The notes under the pieces: generated by a model
Told to the model about the DNA's origin: nothing
Database searches by the model: none
The model's input: only the letters and a program-made list of their open reading frames with translations
Part shown: positions 1 through 9,082 of the stretch, piece by piece
Layout: the number at the start of each line of letters is the position of its first letter
Position numbering within the stretch: the stretch's first letter is position 1
Position numbers and translations under genes: made by a program
Source of the DNA: Torulaspora globosa
Lineage: Eukaryota > Ascomycota > Saccharomycetes > Saccharomycetales > Saccharomycetaceae
NCBI RefSeq assembly: GCF_014133895.1
Contig: NC_050731.1
Coordinates: 496,001 to 560,000 of the forward strand
Reading direction: 5' to 3'
DNA length: 64,000 nt

Positions 1-546
1 AATAAAATTTACGAATTCAACCTAAAATCCGGTAAGCAGCATTCAAGTCTGCTCACCGACTGGTCCAAAAACAATACAGATAATTTACCTATGCAGTTAC
101 AGAAGTCAACTGACAAGGTTCTTGGGATATCCTATACCGAAAGTGATCCGAATATGGTGTGGTTCTGGAGTTCATCTTGGATATCAAGAATCAACTTTTC
201 CCAAGATTTACCTCTCAGTAACAGAAGAAAAGCCAAAAAGCACGATCGTGATGGCTTAACGATTACTGATGACAGTAACTTTATGGATGATCTGGCAGAT
301 GTTGAAGATGAGAACAACTTGGAACTAACAGAAGCGCTCCAATTTCTGTCAAGCCATACAAGAAGGTTCAAGCCCGAAGGAACGAGCAAGAGCAAAGATG
401 AGAAGAGTTTTTTCTTTACTGATAAATATAAGCTCATTTATCATGCCGATCTTATAGCTGAAAAGGAACTTATAATTGTGGAAAAACCAAGTCAGGCCGT
501 GGGACCTCACCATAAGGCAGTAGATCTACCGAAGTTGCTATTTTGA
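1..546 (+). CDS. UTP4: UTP4 C-terminal part (U3 snoRNP / t-UTP WD40 protein), 5' truncated by window
   Basis: The reading frame is open from base 1 to a TGA at 544–546 and encodes the last 181 residues of a longer protein. Family knowledge: Utp4 is a WD40 subunit of the t-UTP subcomplex of the small-subunit processome, acting in the nucleolus on 35S pre-rRNA. The visible part starts inside what looks like a late beta-propeller segment (IYEFNLKSG, then LLTDWSKNN), has a basic plus acidic linker (NRRKAKKHDRDG, then DDLADVEDENN) and ends with a WD-like strand rich in ELIIVEKP. The assignment rests on this C-terminal pattern and on PEP7 lying nearby, as YDR324C–YDR323C do in S. cerevisiae. The N-terminal part is outside the window, so length cannot be judged. 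Confidence 0.82.
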   Translation, partial: NKIYEFNLKSGKQHSSLLTDWSKNNTDNLPMQLQKSTDKVLGISYTESDPNMVWFWSSSWISRINFSQDLPLSNRRKAKKHDRDGLTITDDSNFMDDLADVEDENNLELTEALQFLSSHTRRFKPEGTSKSKDEKSFFFTDKYKLIYHADLIAEKELIIVEKPSQAVGPHHKAVDLPKLLF

Positions 547-727
547 AAGTATATGGACGATCCTCACGCGTCGTTAGAGATGGAGATGAGCATAATTCCA
601 TAACCAAGTCACAACAATCACTCCTTATGTAATATCCGTATAACTCTCCATGAGTAAAATCTCTCGGACTATCGACCTCCGAATGCGTGCTATTGAGAAA
701 CGTATATCTTACCTAAAAATCTCTTTG

Positions 728-2302
728 CTAGGCACTTGTCCTGGCCCAGGAATGCGGTAGTGATGCGGTTCGTTCAGCGAGTTTGATGCAAACGAAGGTT
801 GAGATGCACGAGATTGCATATATGAGCTCAAACCATTTGTCTATAACCACATTCGCGACAGTAAATCGTTCATCCAAAAGTTCATTTACCTTCTCTGAAA
901 CATCGAACGGTAAGTTTGATCGGATAGACAATAGAGTTGCCACGACATAAATTCCTGCCAGCTCTGAAACGATCAGATTCTTAATGATCGATGGTGATTT
1001 CTTTTGGCTCCTTTTGCTTGGACGTTTATTATACGATGGAAGCTCTTCAAAGTTTGTGCTGTTTTGCATAACATACATTGCTAAAACACGAATCCTATTA
1101 GGTAGCAGTGCAATTAGGAAGGATATAGTTGTTGCAACGGTAGATAGGGAGCACACGAACAAGGATATCGATAGTATTAGCGAAATCTGCTTCGTCAGCG
1201 AATCAACTTCGTATTGATATTGGAAACGAAAGAGCAACAAATCCATGATGTTAGCAATCGAGATGGCAAGAGGATCTGTAGTCCATTCTGTATCTTTGCT
1301 GCTTGTACTGAAGAGATGCGGTATCGTCCTGGTGAAAACTGTAACTGTCTTATGGATACAGTAGAACAGGAACACAACATGGGAGGCTTTTTTAGCAAAT
1401 TTTACATGCGGAGGAAGCCGAAGCCTTTCTTCAAGCCTTCCTATCTCCATTCTTAATGAACCTACACCTTCTGCGAGTTGCTGCTTCGTGACAGTTGCGG
1501 ATTCTTCGGGATATTGTTCCATATTTTTCAAAGTTTCAATAGTGTGTTGGATTTCTCTCTGATATAGTTCTATCTGCTCTTGCAAGCTCTTGTCTGATAT
1601 CCATAAAAGAGATTCAGTAAAATACTGCTTCCTCTGCTTGCTGTATTTTGGGGAAAACCGTCTCTTGACTGTGCAGAATGTTGAGTACAAGGATGAAGTT
1701 GATGCTACTCCAGCCAGATTGGCCATGATTGTAACCCCTGCGACTGAAAGCCTCGTTAGCATGCTTTCCGCATGATGGAAAGGCCCCAGAGCAATGTAGT
1801 TAAGAACCATTATGAGTAAAGCGACAATGCCACACGAGAGAATAACCAGTCTATCCAGGTCAAACTTCTCCTCGAAGAACTTGTTCAGCAGTGACATAAC
1901 GATGAAGAGAGGTTGGACGAGTATCAAAAGCGCAGATAAAAGCATTGACACCAACGGCCATACCCATTTGGTGATAAAGTCTGCGGTTTGCTGAACATCA
2001 GCGGTTTTGATCTGCCAAAGTGTTATTTCAATCGTAATGGTATAGATCACCATTGCTGCCGAAAACAGTATCCTCATTGCTTGCAAAACCTTATGAGATG
2101 GGACTGAATACTCGCTGTACAGTTTGGATAGAAAAGTGCTATCGTCAATAGCTAACTTTGGCAATGTCGCATCTTGCTTGCTTGACGATTCTGCTCCAAT
2201 CTCAAATAGAGAACCAACTTTGAACCAGAGGACTGTGAAGGACCATCTGTAAATAGCAGTTGCACTGGCAGTTAAGAACAGCACCATAAAAAAGTCCTCC
2301 AT
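728..2302 (-). CDS. GPHR/GPR89-type multi-pass membrane protein (Golgi pH regulator / ABA-GPCR family)
   Basis: A 524-residue polytopic protein; the first in-frame ATG is at 2302. Hydrophobic segments occur near residues 5–25, 75–100, 110–140, 150–175 and 180–205. A charged cytosolic loop of about 100 residues with coiled-coil character follows (SDKSLQEQIELYQREIQHT), then four or five more membrane segments. Two stretches match the family well: the segment ending RLSVAGVTIMANLAG corresponds to the conserved RVGVIGVTLMALLSG of animal GPR89, and the C-terminal block with LAGIYVVATLLSIRSNLP and the final KWFELIYAISCISTFV match the ABA_GPCR domain. In animals the family is described as Golgi anion channels that support acidification. 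I know of no S. cerevisiae ortholog between YDR323C and YDR324C. It is convergent with UTP4 and divergent from PEP7. The channel role is inferred from the family only. Confidence 0.78.
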   Translation of the reverse strand: MEDFFMVLFLTASATAIYRWSFTVLWFKVGSLFEIGAESSSKQDATLPKLAIDDSTFLSKLYSEYSVPSHKVLQAMRILFSAAMVIYTITIEITLWQIKTADVQQTADFITKWVWPLVSMLLSALLILVQPLFIVMSLLNKFFEEKFDLDRLVILSCGIVALLIMVLNYIALGPFHHAESMLTRLSVAGVTIMANLAGVASTSSLYSTFCTVKRRFSPKYSKQRKQYFTESLLWISDKSLQEQIELYQREIQHTIETLKNMEQYPEESATVTKQQLAEGVGSLRMEIGRLEERLRLPPHVKFAKKASHVVFLFYCIHKTVTVFTRTIPHLFSTSSKDTEWTTDPLAISIANIMDLLLFRFQYQYEVDSLTKQISLILSISLFVCSLSTVATTISFLIALLPNRIRVLAMYVMQNSTNFEELPSYNKRPSKRSQKKSPSIIKNLIVSELAGIYVVATLLSIRSNLPFDVSEKVNELLDERFTVANVVIDKWFELIYAISCISTFVCIKLAERTASLPHSWARTSA

Positions 2303-2534
2303 TATCAACTTGGGCTACTCATCAGACGCTAGAAGTTACGTATGGAGTAGATTTCCTTCAAAACGATCAATGAGCTGTAAAGCGTTGAAGTCTTCAGTAG
2401 CTCGCTATAGCATCGCGATGTCCAAAACACCACGTAAGATAAGAAATCTTGGCTTTTAGAGCTAAATGGGCCCAAGTGCGCTCCGGCATTCGAGTCTGAA
2501 CTGACGATTTTAACAGTGGTCTGCAATTCCTTTA

Positions 2535-4082
2535 ATGATGACTTCGGAGCGAAGATCAGAGACAGCATCGGAGGTGCAAGGAGAGGTAACTGAGAAATTG
2601 AGCTGCCCCATCTGCTTTCAAGCCTTTGGTAAGCTTGGCCCTTTGAATGATCATTTGGATAAGGACCACGGATTTGGGGGACCTGAGGTTAAAGCTGGAG
2701 GGAACAGCAACGGGAGAGCATCTAGGAAGCAGCACAAGCGAGAACGAGGCCCCAAGAGTCATCACAGAGCCCTTGAAATCGGATTATCGCAATGCAACGA
2801 GTGCCATCAGCGGCTTAAAAGGGGCGAGGAGGCCCAAAATTGCATGAAATGTGGCGAACTCTTCTGCAAGAAGCACTGCCAGAATGTAATGAAACTGGAC
2901 GGTAAGGGTCAATATGAGCCTACCCAGGGCAAATGGCGGATTTGCTGTTACAAGTGTTACAGTGAGAGACCAGGATACAATGACTATGGGGCCGTTAAAG
3001 ACCTTACAAATTCTTTCCAAAAGCTGAGGAATCTGAAAAGCGAGGATAAGCAGCTTCAGATACTTCACCTGGAGAATAGACTGGTGAGACTCATAGATGG
3101 AATAGCGTTTATTCTGCGATCTCACGAAGAGAGCCTTTGGGGAAATCTTACAACGAATAGCGAGGTCGCAAGGTATGAACGAACGGTGACGTCGTGGCGA
3201 CAAGACAAAGAAGCCTCGAACTGTTATGTCTGTAATCAGCCTTTTGGAATAATGCTTCGCAAACATCACTGTCGACTCTGTGGTAACGTCGTTTGCGACA
3301 ATGAAACTGCTAATTGTTCCAACAGGATACCCATATCTAACCTGGTCAACGCTGCTGATGACATCCCGTTCACAGAGCCGAGATCTGATCTTCTGAAGCG
3401 TACTATATCGGTACGAATTTGCTCTAGGTGTACTCACAGTCTTTACTTCGGCAGAAAGTTCAAGAAGGACCAAGCAAAACCGCTGTCTCCTCTGCTATCC
3501 CAGTGCGAGAAGATCCACAACGTCTCAAGATCTATATTAAATTTATTATCGCTTCTAACAGCGTCCTTGGAAGAAATCGAACGACTGCGAAGCAGTGAAC
3601 AAACACAGTATCAAGCAAGCATCGACGAGTCAGCCAGACTCAGAGCCAAACTATTTCGAACCATTGCATCGTATACTCAATTGGCAAAATCCATAGCCAC
3701 TCTGCTGCCTAGAAATACGGCAGAAAGAAAGATCCAGCAGTCAATTCGAATGGCTTCATCAATCTTCATCAATGAAAAACTGGTCCACATGAAGTCTTTA
3801 CCAGTCCCTTCCTCTGACGCCGACCAGCCCCATCTGCAAGCTGATCAAGTTGCCAAGCCCTTCAAACTTGTTTACAATAACTTGAGCATCAAAGAGGTAA
3901 AACGGTTCCGAGAAGAACTAATGGTTCTCAAAGAGCAGAGATTTCTTGTCGAGTCCATGATAGAAAACTGCAAGAAGCAAAGAAATTTCGATGAGATCAC
4001 AATTTTAAGCTCCAACCTGCAAGAACTAGATTCGAGGATAGCCGCAATCCAACTGGGCCTTGGTGACCAGGGTTTTGTCTAA
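2535..4082 (+). CDS. PEP7: PEP7/VAC1, FYVE protein for Golgi-to-endosome transport
   Basis: 515 residues, about the usual length for Pep7/Vac1/Vps19. Domains in order: a C2H2 finger at about 24–45 (CPICFQAF…HLDKDH), a first FYVE-like cysteine cluster at about 87–142, a canonical FYVE finger at about 230–300 with the PI3P-binding RKHHCRLCG at 242–250, and a helical C-terminal half that in the family binds Vps45/Rab5 partners. It would act on endosomes, tethering Golgi-derived vesicles through PI3P, Vps21 and the syntaxin Pep12. Two ATGs are adjacent at the start (MMTSER); I chose the first. The start is about 230 bp from the divergent GPHR-like gene. NMD2 follows on the same strand. Confidence 0.93.
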   Translation: MMTSERRSETASEVQGEVTEKLSCPICFQAFGKLGPLNDHLDKDHGFGGPEVKAGGNSNGRASRKQHKRERGPKSHHRALEIGLSQCNECHQRLKRGEEAQNCMKCGELFCKKHCQNVMKLDGKGQYEPTQGKWRICCYKCYSERPGYNDYGAVKDLTNSFQKLRNLKSEDKQLQILHLENRLVRLIDGIAFILRSHEESLWGNLTTNSEVARYERTVTSWRQDKEASNCYVCNQPFGIMLRKHHCRLCGNVVCDNETANCSNRIPISNLVNAADDIPFTEPRSDLLKRTISVRICSRCTHSLYFGRKFKKDQAKPLSPLLSQCEKIHNVSRSILNLLSLLTASLEEIERLRSSEQTQYQASIDESARLRAKLFRTIASYTQLAKSIATLLPRNTAERKIQQSIRMASSIFINEKLVHMKSLPVPSSDADQPHLQADQVAKPFKLVYNNLSIKEVKRFREELMVLKEQRFLVESMIENCKKQRNFDEITILSSNLQELDSRIAAIQLGLGDQGFV

Positions 4083-4348
4083 TAAGTGCGACCTACATGT
4101 ACCTTAAAGATATTCGACAAGAAACGGAACCAGCCAAATTGAAATGGCGGAGCAGCCTACGCATTTTGCTAGGCTCTTAACATATTGATAGATTTCGAAC
4201 TATTAAGTATTATCTATTAGCTTCTGCTGACCCTTTCATAATTTAAGCTAGTGTATGGCAAGATTTTGTCTAACAAATTGATGTAGAAATTTGCAACTTT
4301 GAGTAAAAAGAGTTATTCCAAAGACACAAGGCATTCAGGTCCTCAGTT

Positions 4349-7300
4349 ATGGATGTATGTTTGATTTACTTGCTCTATTTCATTCATTTATACTTTGAAG
4401 TTCAAAGATCATAACACTAACTATCAGGGACTATCTGTTTAGGATGAAAGAAGAATTCAATTACATGAGCTGAACACAAGAGCTTGGAATGGCGAAGAAG
4501 TATTCCGTTTGGAGAATCGAAAGCTAGATTCTAGTATAAAGAGAAACACTGGTTTCATCAAAAGACTTAAACAAGGCATTAACAAAGAGTCTAAAGCCGC
4601 TCTGATCAAAGATTTGAGTGAAGTCTCTCTTGAGAAATATCTATCGGAGATCATCAATACGGCTGCCGAGGGTCTTTCTAATGTTTCAAACAAGAACGAG
4701 GATGTTTTAGCGGCTGTTGAAGTCATCAGTGTGATGCATCAGAGATTCAACACAAGATTTACGCAAGAAGTATTTGGTCTGTTTCTAAACAATTTCACAA
4801 ACCCTGGAGAAGACACACTATCCGAGAAAGAAGAGCTCTCTAGGGCGAATAGACTGAAATGTAACTTGCGTGTTTTTATTGAACTATACCTGGTTGGCCT
4901 TTTTACCAATGTTGACAATTTAAGCTCTAAAGAGGCTCTACCAGCTTTCTTACAGCGGAGCATGGCTAAAAAAGAACCTATCATTTTGCGCCTTATGAAA
5001 GAATCTCTCAACTACAAGTTCAAGCGTGGATTGTCTACTGGTATTGCGACATCCGTACTCAAGAGATTTCCATTCTTCTTCAACAACCAAGACACACGTC
5101 TGAACGTCTGCATAGCTGATGATAATCTCAAAGAGTTGTTGCAAGCTTTGTTTAAGCTATATGGAGACGCTGTTATTGCAAGAGCAGTTGAGTTGGACTC
5201 CAGAACCAAAAAACTGTTCAAGGAACATCAAAGCTGCCAATTCCGTACCGGTAAGCTAACAGACGAATACATCGAAGAGTATAATCAATGTATGCCGATT
5301 TATGAGACTTTTAAGGCGGCTTCCGAAGTATTTGCCGATTTCTTTAACCTGGACAAGCCGTCGTTCGACCAGTCCGTTAGCGAACAAAAAGATGAACAAG
5401 CGTCACTTTCTCCTGTTATAACAAACGCAGTGGCTTTACCTGGTCAGAGGTTGTGGGAAAATGAAGAAACCAGGAAGTTTTACGAAGTTCTGCTTGACAT
5501 TGGTGACTTATACAGAGCATCGCTTCAAAGTGAAGTGGAGGCAAATGGAGAAGTAATCAACGACTTTTTCAGTAACTTGGAAAAAACAGAGTCAAAAGAG
5601 GAAATAGACGCTTTGACTGTGCAATATTGGTCTGAGAATCTGGATAATAAGGCGACGAAGAAGCGTCTGATCAAATTCCTCATAGAAACGCAAGATTGGA
5701 GCAAAATAAGAGTTTTTACAAGGTTTCTTGCGACAAACGCCAAATATTTTCCTGATGTTATTGACGAGTTTACGTCGTACTTGGACAGTGGGTTTCGCAG
5801 CCAGCTTCATACTAATAGAATAAATGTGAAGAATATCATTTTTTTTAGTGAGATGGTGAAATTTATGCTACTTCCAACTTATATGATATTCCATAAGATA
5901 AGGACGCTGATCATAAATTTGCAAGTTCCGAACAACATCGAGATTTTGACTGTTTTCTTTGAGCATTTGGGTATATTCCTCATCAACAAACCTGAGTACA
6001 AACCACACATGGAAAAAATGGTAGAATTAATAAGGGAAAACAAGAAAGATAGACAAATAAATATGAATCTGAAGGGGGCACTGGATAACTTGATCAATCT
6101 AGTCTATCCACCCTCAATAAGATCGCTTAATGCAGAGTCGAAAGCTCTTTCACCGGAACAGAAGTTCTACCGTATACTCATCAGAAGAGAACTGGAGAAT
6201 TTTGAGTACAGGCATACAGTGAAGCTACTTCGAAAGGCCAGTTGGAGGAACCAAGGCGTTTACCACACTCTCTTTGAATTGTTTACGAAACCAGAGGAAA
6301 TAAGTTACCAAAATATCCCATTCTTAGCCCGAATCTTGAAGGACCTGTATGCGTATCAGAGAAACTTTGTCTTAAAAGCCATCGATGAGCTCCTAGAAAA
6401 TATTGAACGAGGGCTAGAATTGAACGATTACTCACGGAACATGCATAGAATCTCACAGGTGAAATATCTTACTGATCTGTACAATATCGAGCTCATCAAA
6501 CCGCAGGTTTTAATTGATACACTTTACAACATCATAAACTTTGGGTTCTCGGCTCAAGACGTTCAACTCTTTTCTCCGAACTCGATCGATCCGACCGATA
6601 ACTATTTCAAGATTCAATTGATTACGACAGTTCTTTTGAATGTAACCAAAAGAGTGCGTATATTCAAGGACCGCATCACAATGTTCTTGATGTTTCTCGA
6701 TTACTATGTGCTCGCGAAAGCACAGCCGCTGCCAAAAACAGTCAAATTCAGCGTCGAAGCGACTTTCGATAAGTATGCGCCCGAAACTGGAATACGAAGA
6801 AGTGATACTGCGCAAGAAAGTTTCATGCGTCTCACGCAATTTTTAAAGATTAAAGTTAAGGCTCAGATAAATGGATCCACTGCTGTTGTTGATAGCGCCG
6901 TTAATTTATCCGAGGTGGAAGAAGAGATGGCAAATGATAATGACGGCATAGACGAGGCCGATAAAGACTATCCGGAGAGTGGCATGTCAGCCGCTGAAGA
7001 GTACGAGGATAATGCCGAGCATAATGAGGATATAGTCGATGAGGACGAGATGGATGAGGACGAAAGCCTCGAGCAAAGCGACAGCGAAGATGGAGACGAG
7101 TCATTTAACAATGCTGAAAGCGATTACGATGACATTTATGGAGATGTCGATGCAGATCGTGATATTGAAAAGCGGAGGATGTATGAAGAATTCCAAAAGA
7201 GGTTGAAGGACGACGAGGAACGCAGGATTGAGGCGGAGATGGAGAAGCAGTTCCAGCAAATCTTGTTAGAATCTGCTGATTCCAGGAAGAATGAAAAATC

Positions 7301-7571
7301 CACTGGTGGTAAGATACCTTCAATGTCCTCCACAGGAGAAACGAGCAAGCCAAGGTTACTTCGTCCAGAATTTCAGGATAGAGGTCACGACCGACAGCCA
7401 CAGAAGGTTGCCTTCACGTTTTTAAGTAAGTCAGGTAAGAAAACGCAGTCGAGGGTGTTGGGGTTGCCTTCGAACGTTGAATTCGTCTCGGGAGTCCTTG
7501 AGGAGGAGGAAAGGTTGAAAAACGAACGAGAGAAGATCAAGGAAATCGTCCTACAAAGGACATTCGATTAG
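4349..7571 (+). CDS. NMD2: NMD2/UPF2, nonsense-mediated decay factor; spliced (exons 4349–4354 and 4443–7571)
   Basis: A 1044-residue product made from a 6-base first exon (ATGGAT) joined to 4443–7571. Splicing gives an N-terminus MDDERRIQLHELNTRAWNG, very close to that of S. cerevisiae Nmd2; the second exon has no in-frame ATG before deep in the protein. The rest carries three MIF4G-type helical regions (about 25–230, 430–600, 630–830), a strongly acidic stretch at about 840–900 (DEDEMDEDESLEQSDSEDGDE region), and a basic, glutamate-rich C-terminal Upf1-binding tail. Upf2 bridges Upf1 and Upf3 in the cytoplasm to trigger decay of mRNAs with premature stops. S. cerevisiae NMD2 also has an intron directly after the first codons, so the structure is conserved. 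It is convergent with PTC7 (42 bp between stops). Confidence 0.95.
4355..4442 (+). other. NMD2 spliceosomal intron (88 nt)
   Basis: Begins with the perfect yeast 5' splice site GTATGT (4355–4360), has a branch site CACTAAC (4415–4421, one base off TACTAAC) and ends TTTAG at 4442, 22 bases after the branch adenosine. It interrupts the gene after codon 2. Removing it restores the conserved family N-terminus in frame. Confidence 0.93.
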
Positions 7572-7613
7572 TGATGAATTTCTGCTCTATGTAATTATGC
7601 GCTTATGTAACTT

Positions 7614-8720
7614 CTATTCTACCCTCACCATGACTACCGTAATGTCGTCCTCTTTGCCGCCGCGATAATCCTTGCCGGTCAACTTTGAGATCTCCTGGGC
7701 GAACACACTTGGATAATTCGGGTCCTTGCTCAATTTTGCCACCTTGCTGACAAAATCCTGAGACACAGCCAGCAAATCGCTGCTTATTTTCTGCTCATTA
7801 TCGCGCAGAAACAACTGTATATCTTCGTAGGAGATATTGTCTGTGACACCGTCGGTTGCCAGCACCACAACGTCGCCCTTCGCCAACTGGAAGTTGTACT
7901 CGTCTGCGTCCGAAGGGCTGTTCTGGATGAAAGAGCCGCCTTTTCTCCGAGCCTCTTTCAGCATCTCCTCCGGTATGATGGCCAGCTGGTAGGGCGCATT
8001 GAACCCAACAGTTTGGAATTCGGTCTTGAACACCAGCTTTGCGTTCCTGAAGACGCCGCACCACGAGTCCCCCAGATTTGCCACTTCCATACTCCCATTA
8101 GGTTTGAAATGAGCCGCAATCGCAGTCGTTCCCCCGACTTTCACGGTCTGCTCGTCCCTGATCCTCCTGTAGCCCATCTCGATCAGCTGTTTTGGGCTTA
8201 CGCCTCCGTCCTTCTGGCTGCCTGCCACCGAGCTGAACTCATTCATCGCCAGACACAGCTCCCGCGAGATGGCGCTCGAGTCGTACCCATGCTCTGCCCA
8301 GCCACCGACTCCGTCCGCTACGCCCGCGTATGCGTCTCCCGGTGCGTTCACAGCCATGAAATAGTTGTCCTCGCCCGTCGGAGACTCCACTGCCGTCTTC
8401 AGCCGCCGGTACACGCCATCCTCCCGGTCCTTGGGCTGGTACGCCACCGCCATCTTGTAGCTGAAGTTCGTCGGACTCCCACCGCTGGCTGCGTCGCCAT
8501 TGTAGTAACGTCCCCCGTTCCCGGAGAAGAAACACCGCTTAGAAACCCTAAAGAACTGGTTCGAAACGCCTCCTGCATCAATTGCACCCGTCGGTATTAG
8601 TACATATCCCACAACTGCCATCAACACCACCGGCACCACAACAAACAAAAACATACTGTGCCAGATCGCTGCTGACGCCCCGCGGCCCGCACCACCTCTT
8701 AGACCTGCTGAAACGAACAT
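7614..8720 (-). CDS. PTC7: PTC7, PP2C-type phosphatase; optional intron gives mitochondrial or membrane-anchored isoform
   Basis: Type 2C Ser/Thr phosphatase with family motifs GEDNYF, ADGVGGW, NLGDSWCGV and the C-terminal GGKEDDITVV. The first in-frame ATG is at 8720. The frame can be read through (368 residues) or with 8573–8656 removed (340 residues). Spliced, the N-terminus is basic and acid-poor, typical of a mitochondrial presequence (FVSAGLRGGAGRGASAAIWH then RGVSNQFFRVSKR). Unspliced, the intron adds a ~22-residue hydrophobic segment (FLFVVVPVVLMAVVGYVLIP). In S. cerevisiae the two Ptc7 isoforms are mitochondrial (spliced) and nuclear-envelope (unspliced), and the mitochondrial form acts on coenzyme Q biosynthesis. 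The upstream region holds a dispersed repeat. I see the conserved sites; isoform use here is inferred. Confidence 0.95.
   Translation of the reverse strand: MFVSAGLRGGAGRGASAAIWHSMFLFVVVPVVLMAVVGYVLIPTGAIDAGGVSNQFFRVSKRCFFSGNGGRYYNGDAASGGSPTNFSYKMAVAYQPKDREDGVYRRLKTAVESPTGEDNYFMAVNAPGDAYAGVADGVGGWAEHGYDSSAISRELCLAMNEFSSVAGSQKDGGVSPKQLIEMGYRRIRDEQTVKVGGTTAIAAHFKPNGSMEVANLGDSWCGVFRNAKLVFKTEFQTVGFNAPYQLAIIPEEMLKEARRKGGSFIQNSPSDADEYNFQLAKGDVVVLATDGVTDNISYEDIQLFLRDNEQKISSDLLAVSQDFVSKVAKLSKDPNYPSVFAQEISKLTGKDYRGGKEDDITVVMVRVE
8573..8656 (-). other. PTC7 frame-preserving, membrane-segment-coding intron (84 nt)
   Basis: On the minus strand: GTATGT at 8656–8651, branch site TACTAAT at 8602–8596, and 3' splice site CAG ending at 8573, 24 bases past the branch adenosine. 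The length is 28 codons exactly, and the in-frame translation has no stop and forms a membrane-spanning segment, so retention gives a complete protein. Confidence 0.9.
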
Positions 8721-8847
8721 CCCAACCGCCAATTGACCCTCTTCCTAAGCTAATCCTGCCGATCTCTGCTCATCTCGGTGATATTTCGACCTGTTACTAT
8801 AAGCTGTTCGCCTCGTTTAAGATGACGTCCTACTGATCACTGAGTAG

Positions 8848-8998
8848 CCGGGTAATAGGTCTACTGCAACTTGGTAGCGCCGTTCCAGTAATGAACATGC
8901 GCGAAACCTACCTTTCGTAGAGAGTGAGAGTAATTCGGAGTTTATCACTAATCACGAACTGAGTATCTGGCGAGTATCTTCGTGGGGCACGATTCAGG
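8848..8998 (+). repeat. Dispersed ~150-bp repeat, copy 1 (possible solo-LTR fragment)
   Basis: Aligns by eye to 13117–13267 in the same orientation over about 150 bp with roughly four of five bases identical. Shared blocks include CCGGGTAATAG, CTTGGTAGCGCC, GCGAAACCTACC, TCGTAGAGAGTGAGAGTAAT and CGAGTATCTTCGTGGG. Both copies keep a Reb1-type CGGGTAA (8849–8855 here). It lies in the 360-bp gap between the PTC7 start and the GLO1 stop; I see nothing else there. It could be a solo LTR or LTR fragment, but no clear TG…CA ends or target duplication are visible. Confidence 0.75.
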
Positions 8999-9082
8999 GC
9001 CAAGAGACCTTTCTTTAACAGCCGCACTGTGATAAAGCGCGCCTTCAATTAAGGGCGGATAAATAGCTCTATATACCCGGAT

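Noticed and set aside
2784..3473. 229-codon antisense ORF
   Set aside because: Lies wholly inside PEP7 on the opposite strand; shows no domain pattern and is a shadow of the FYVE gene.
8013..8600. 195-codon antisense ORF over PTC7
   Set aside because: Arises from the GC-rich PTC7 codons; composition is Arg/Pro/His-rich and unlike any family.
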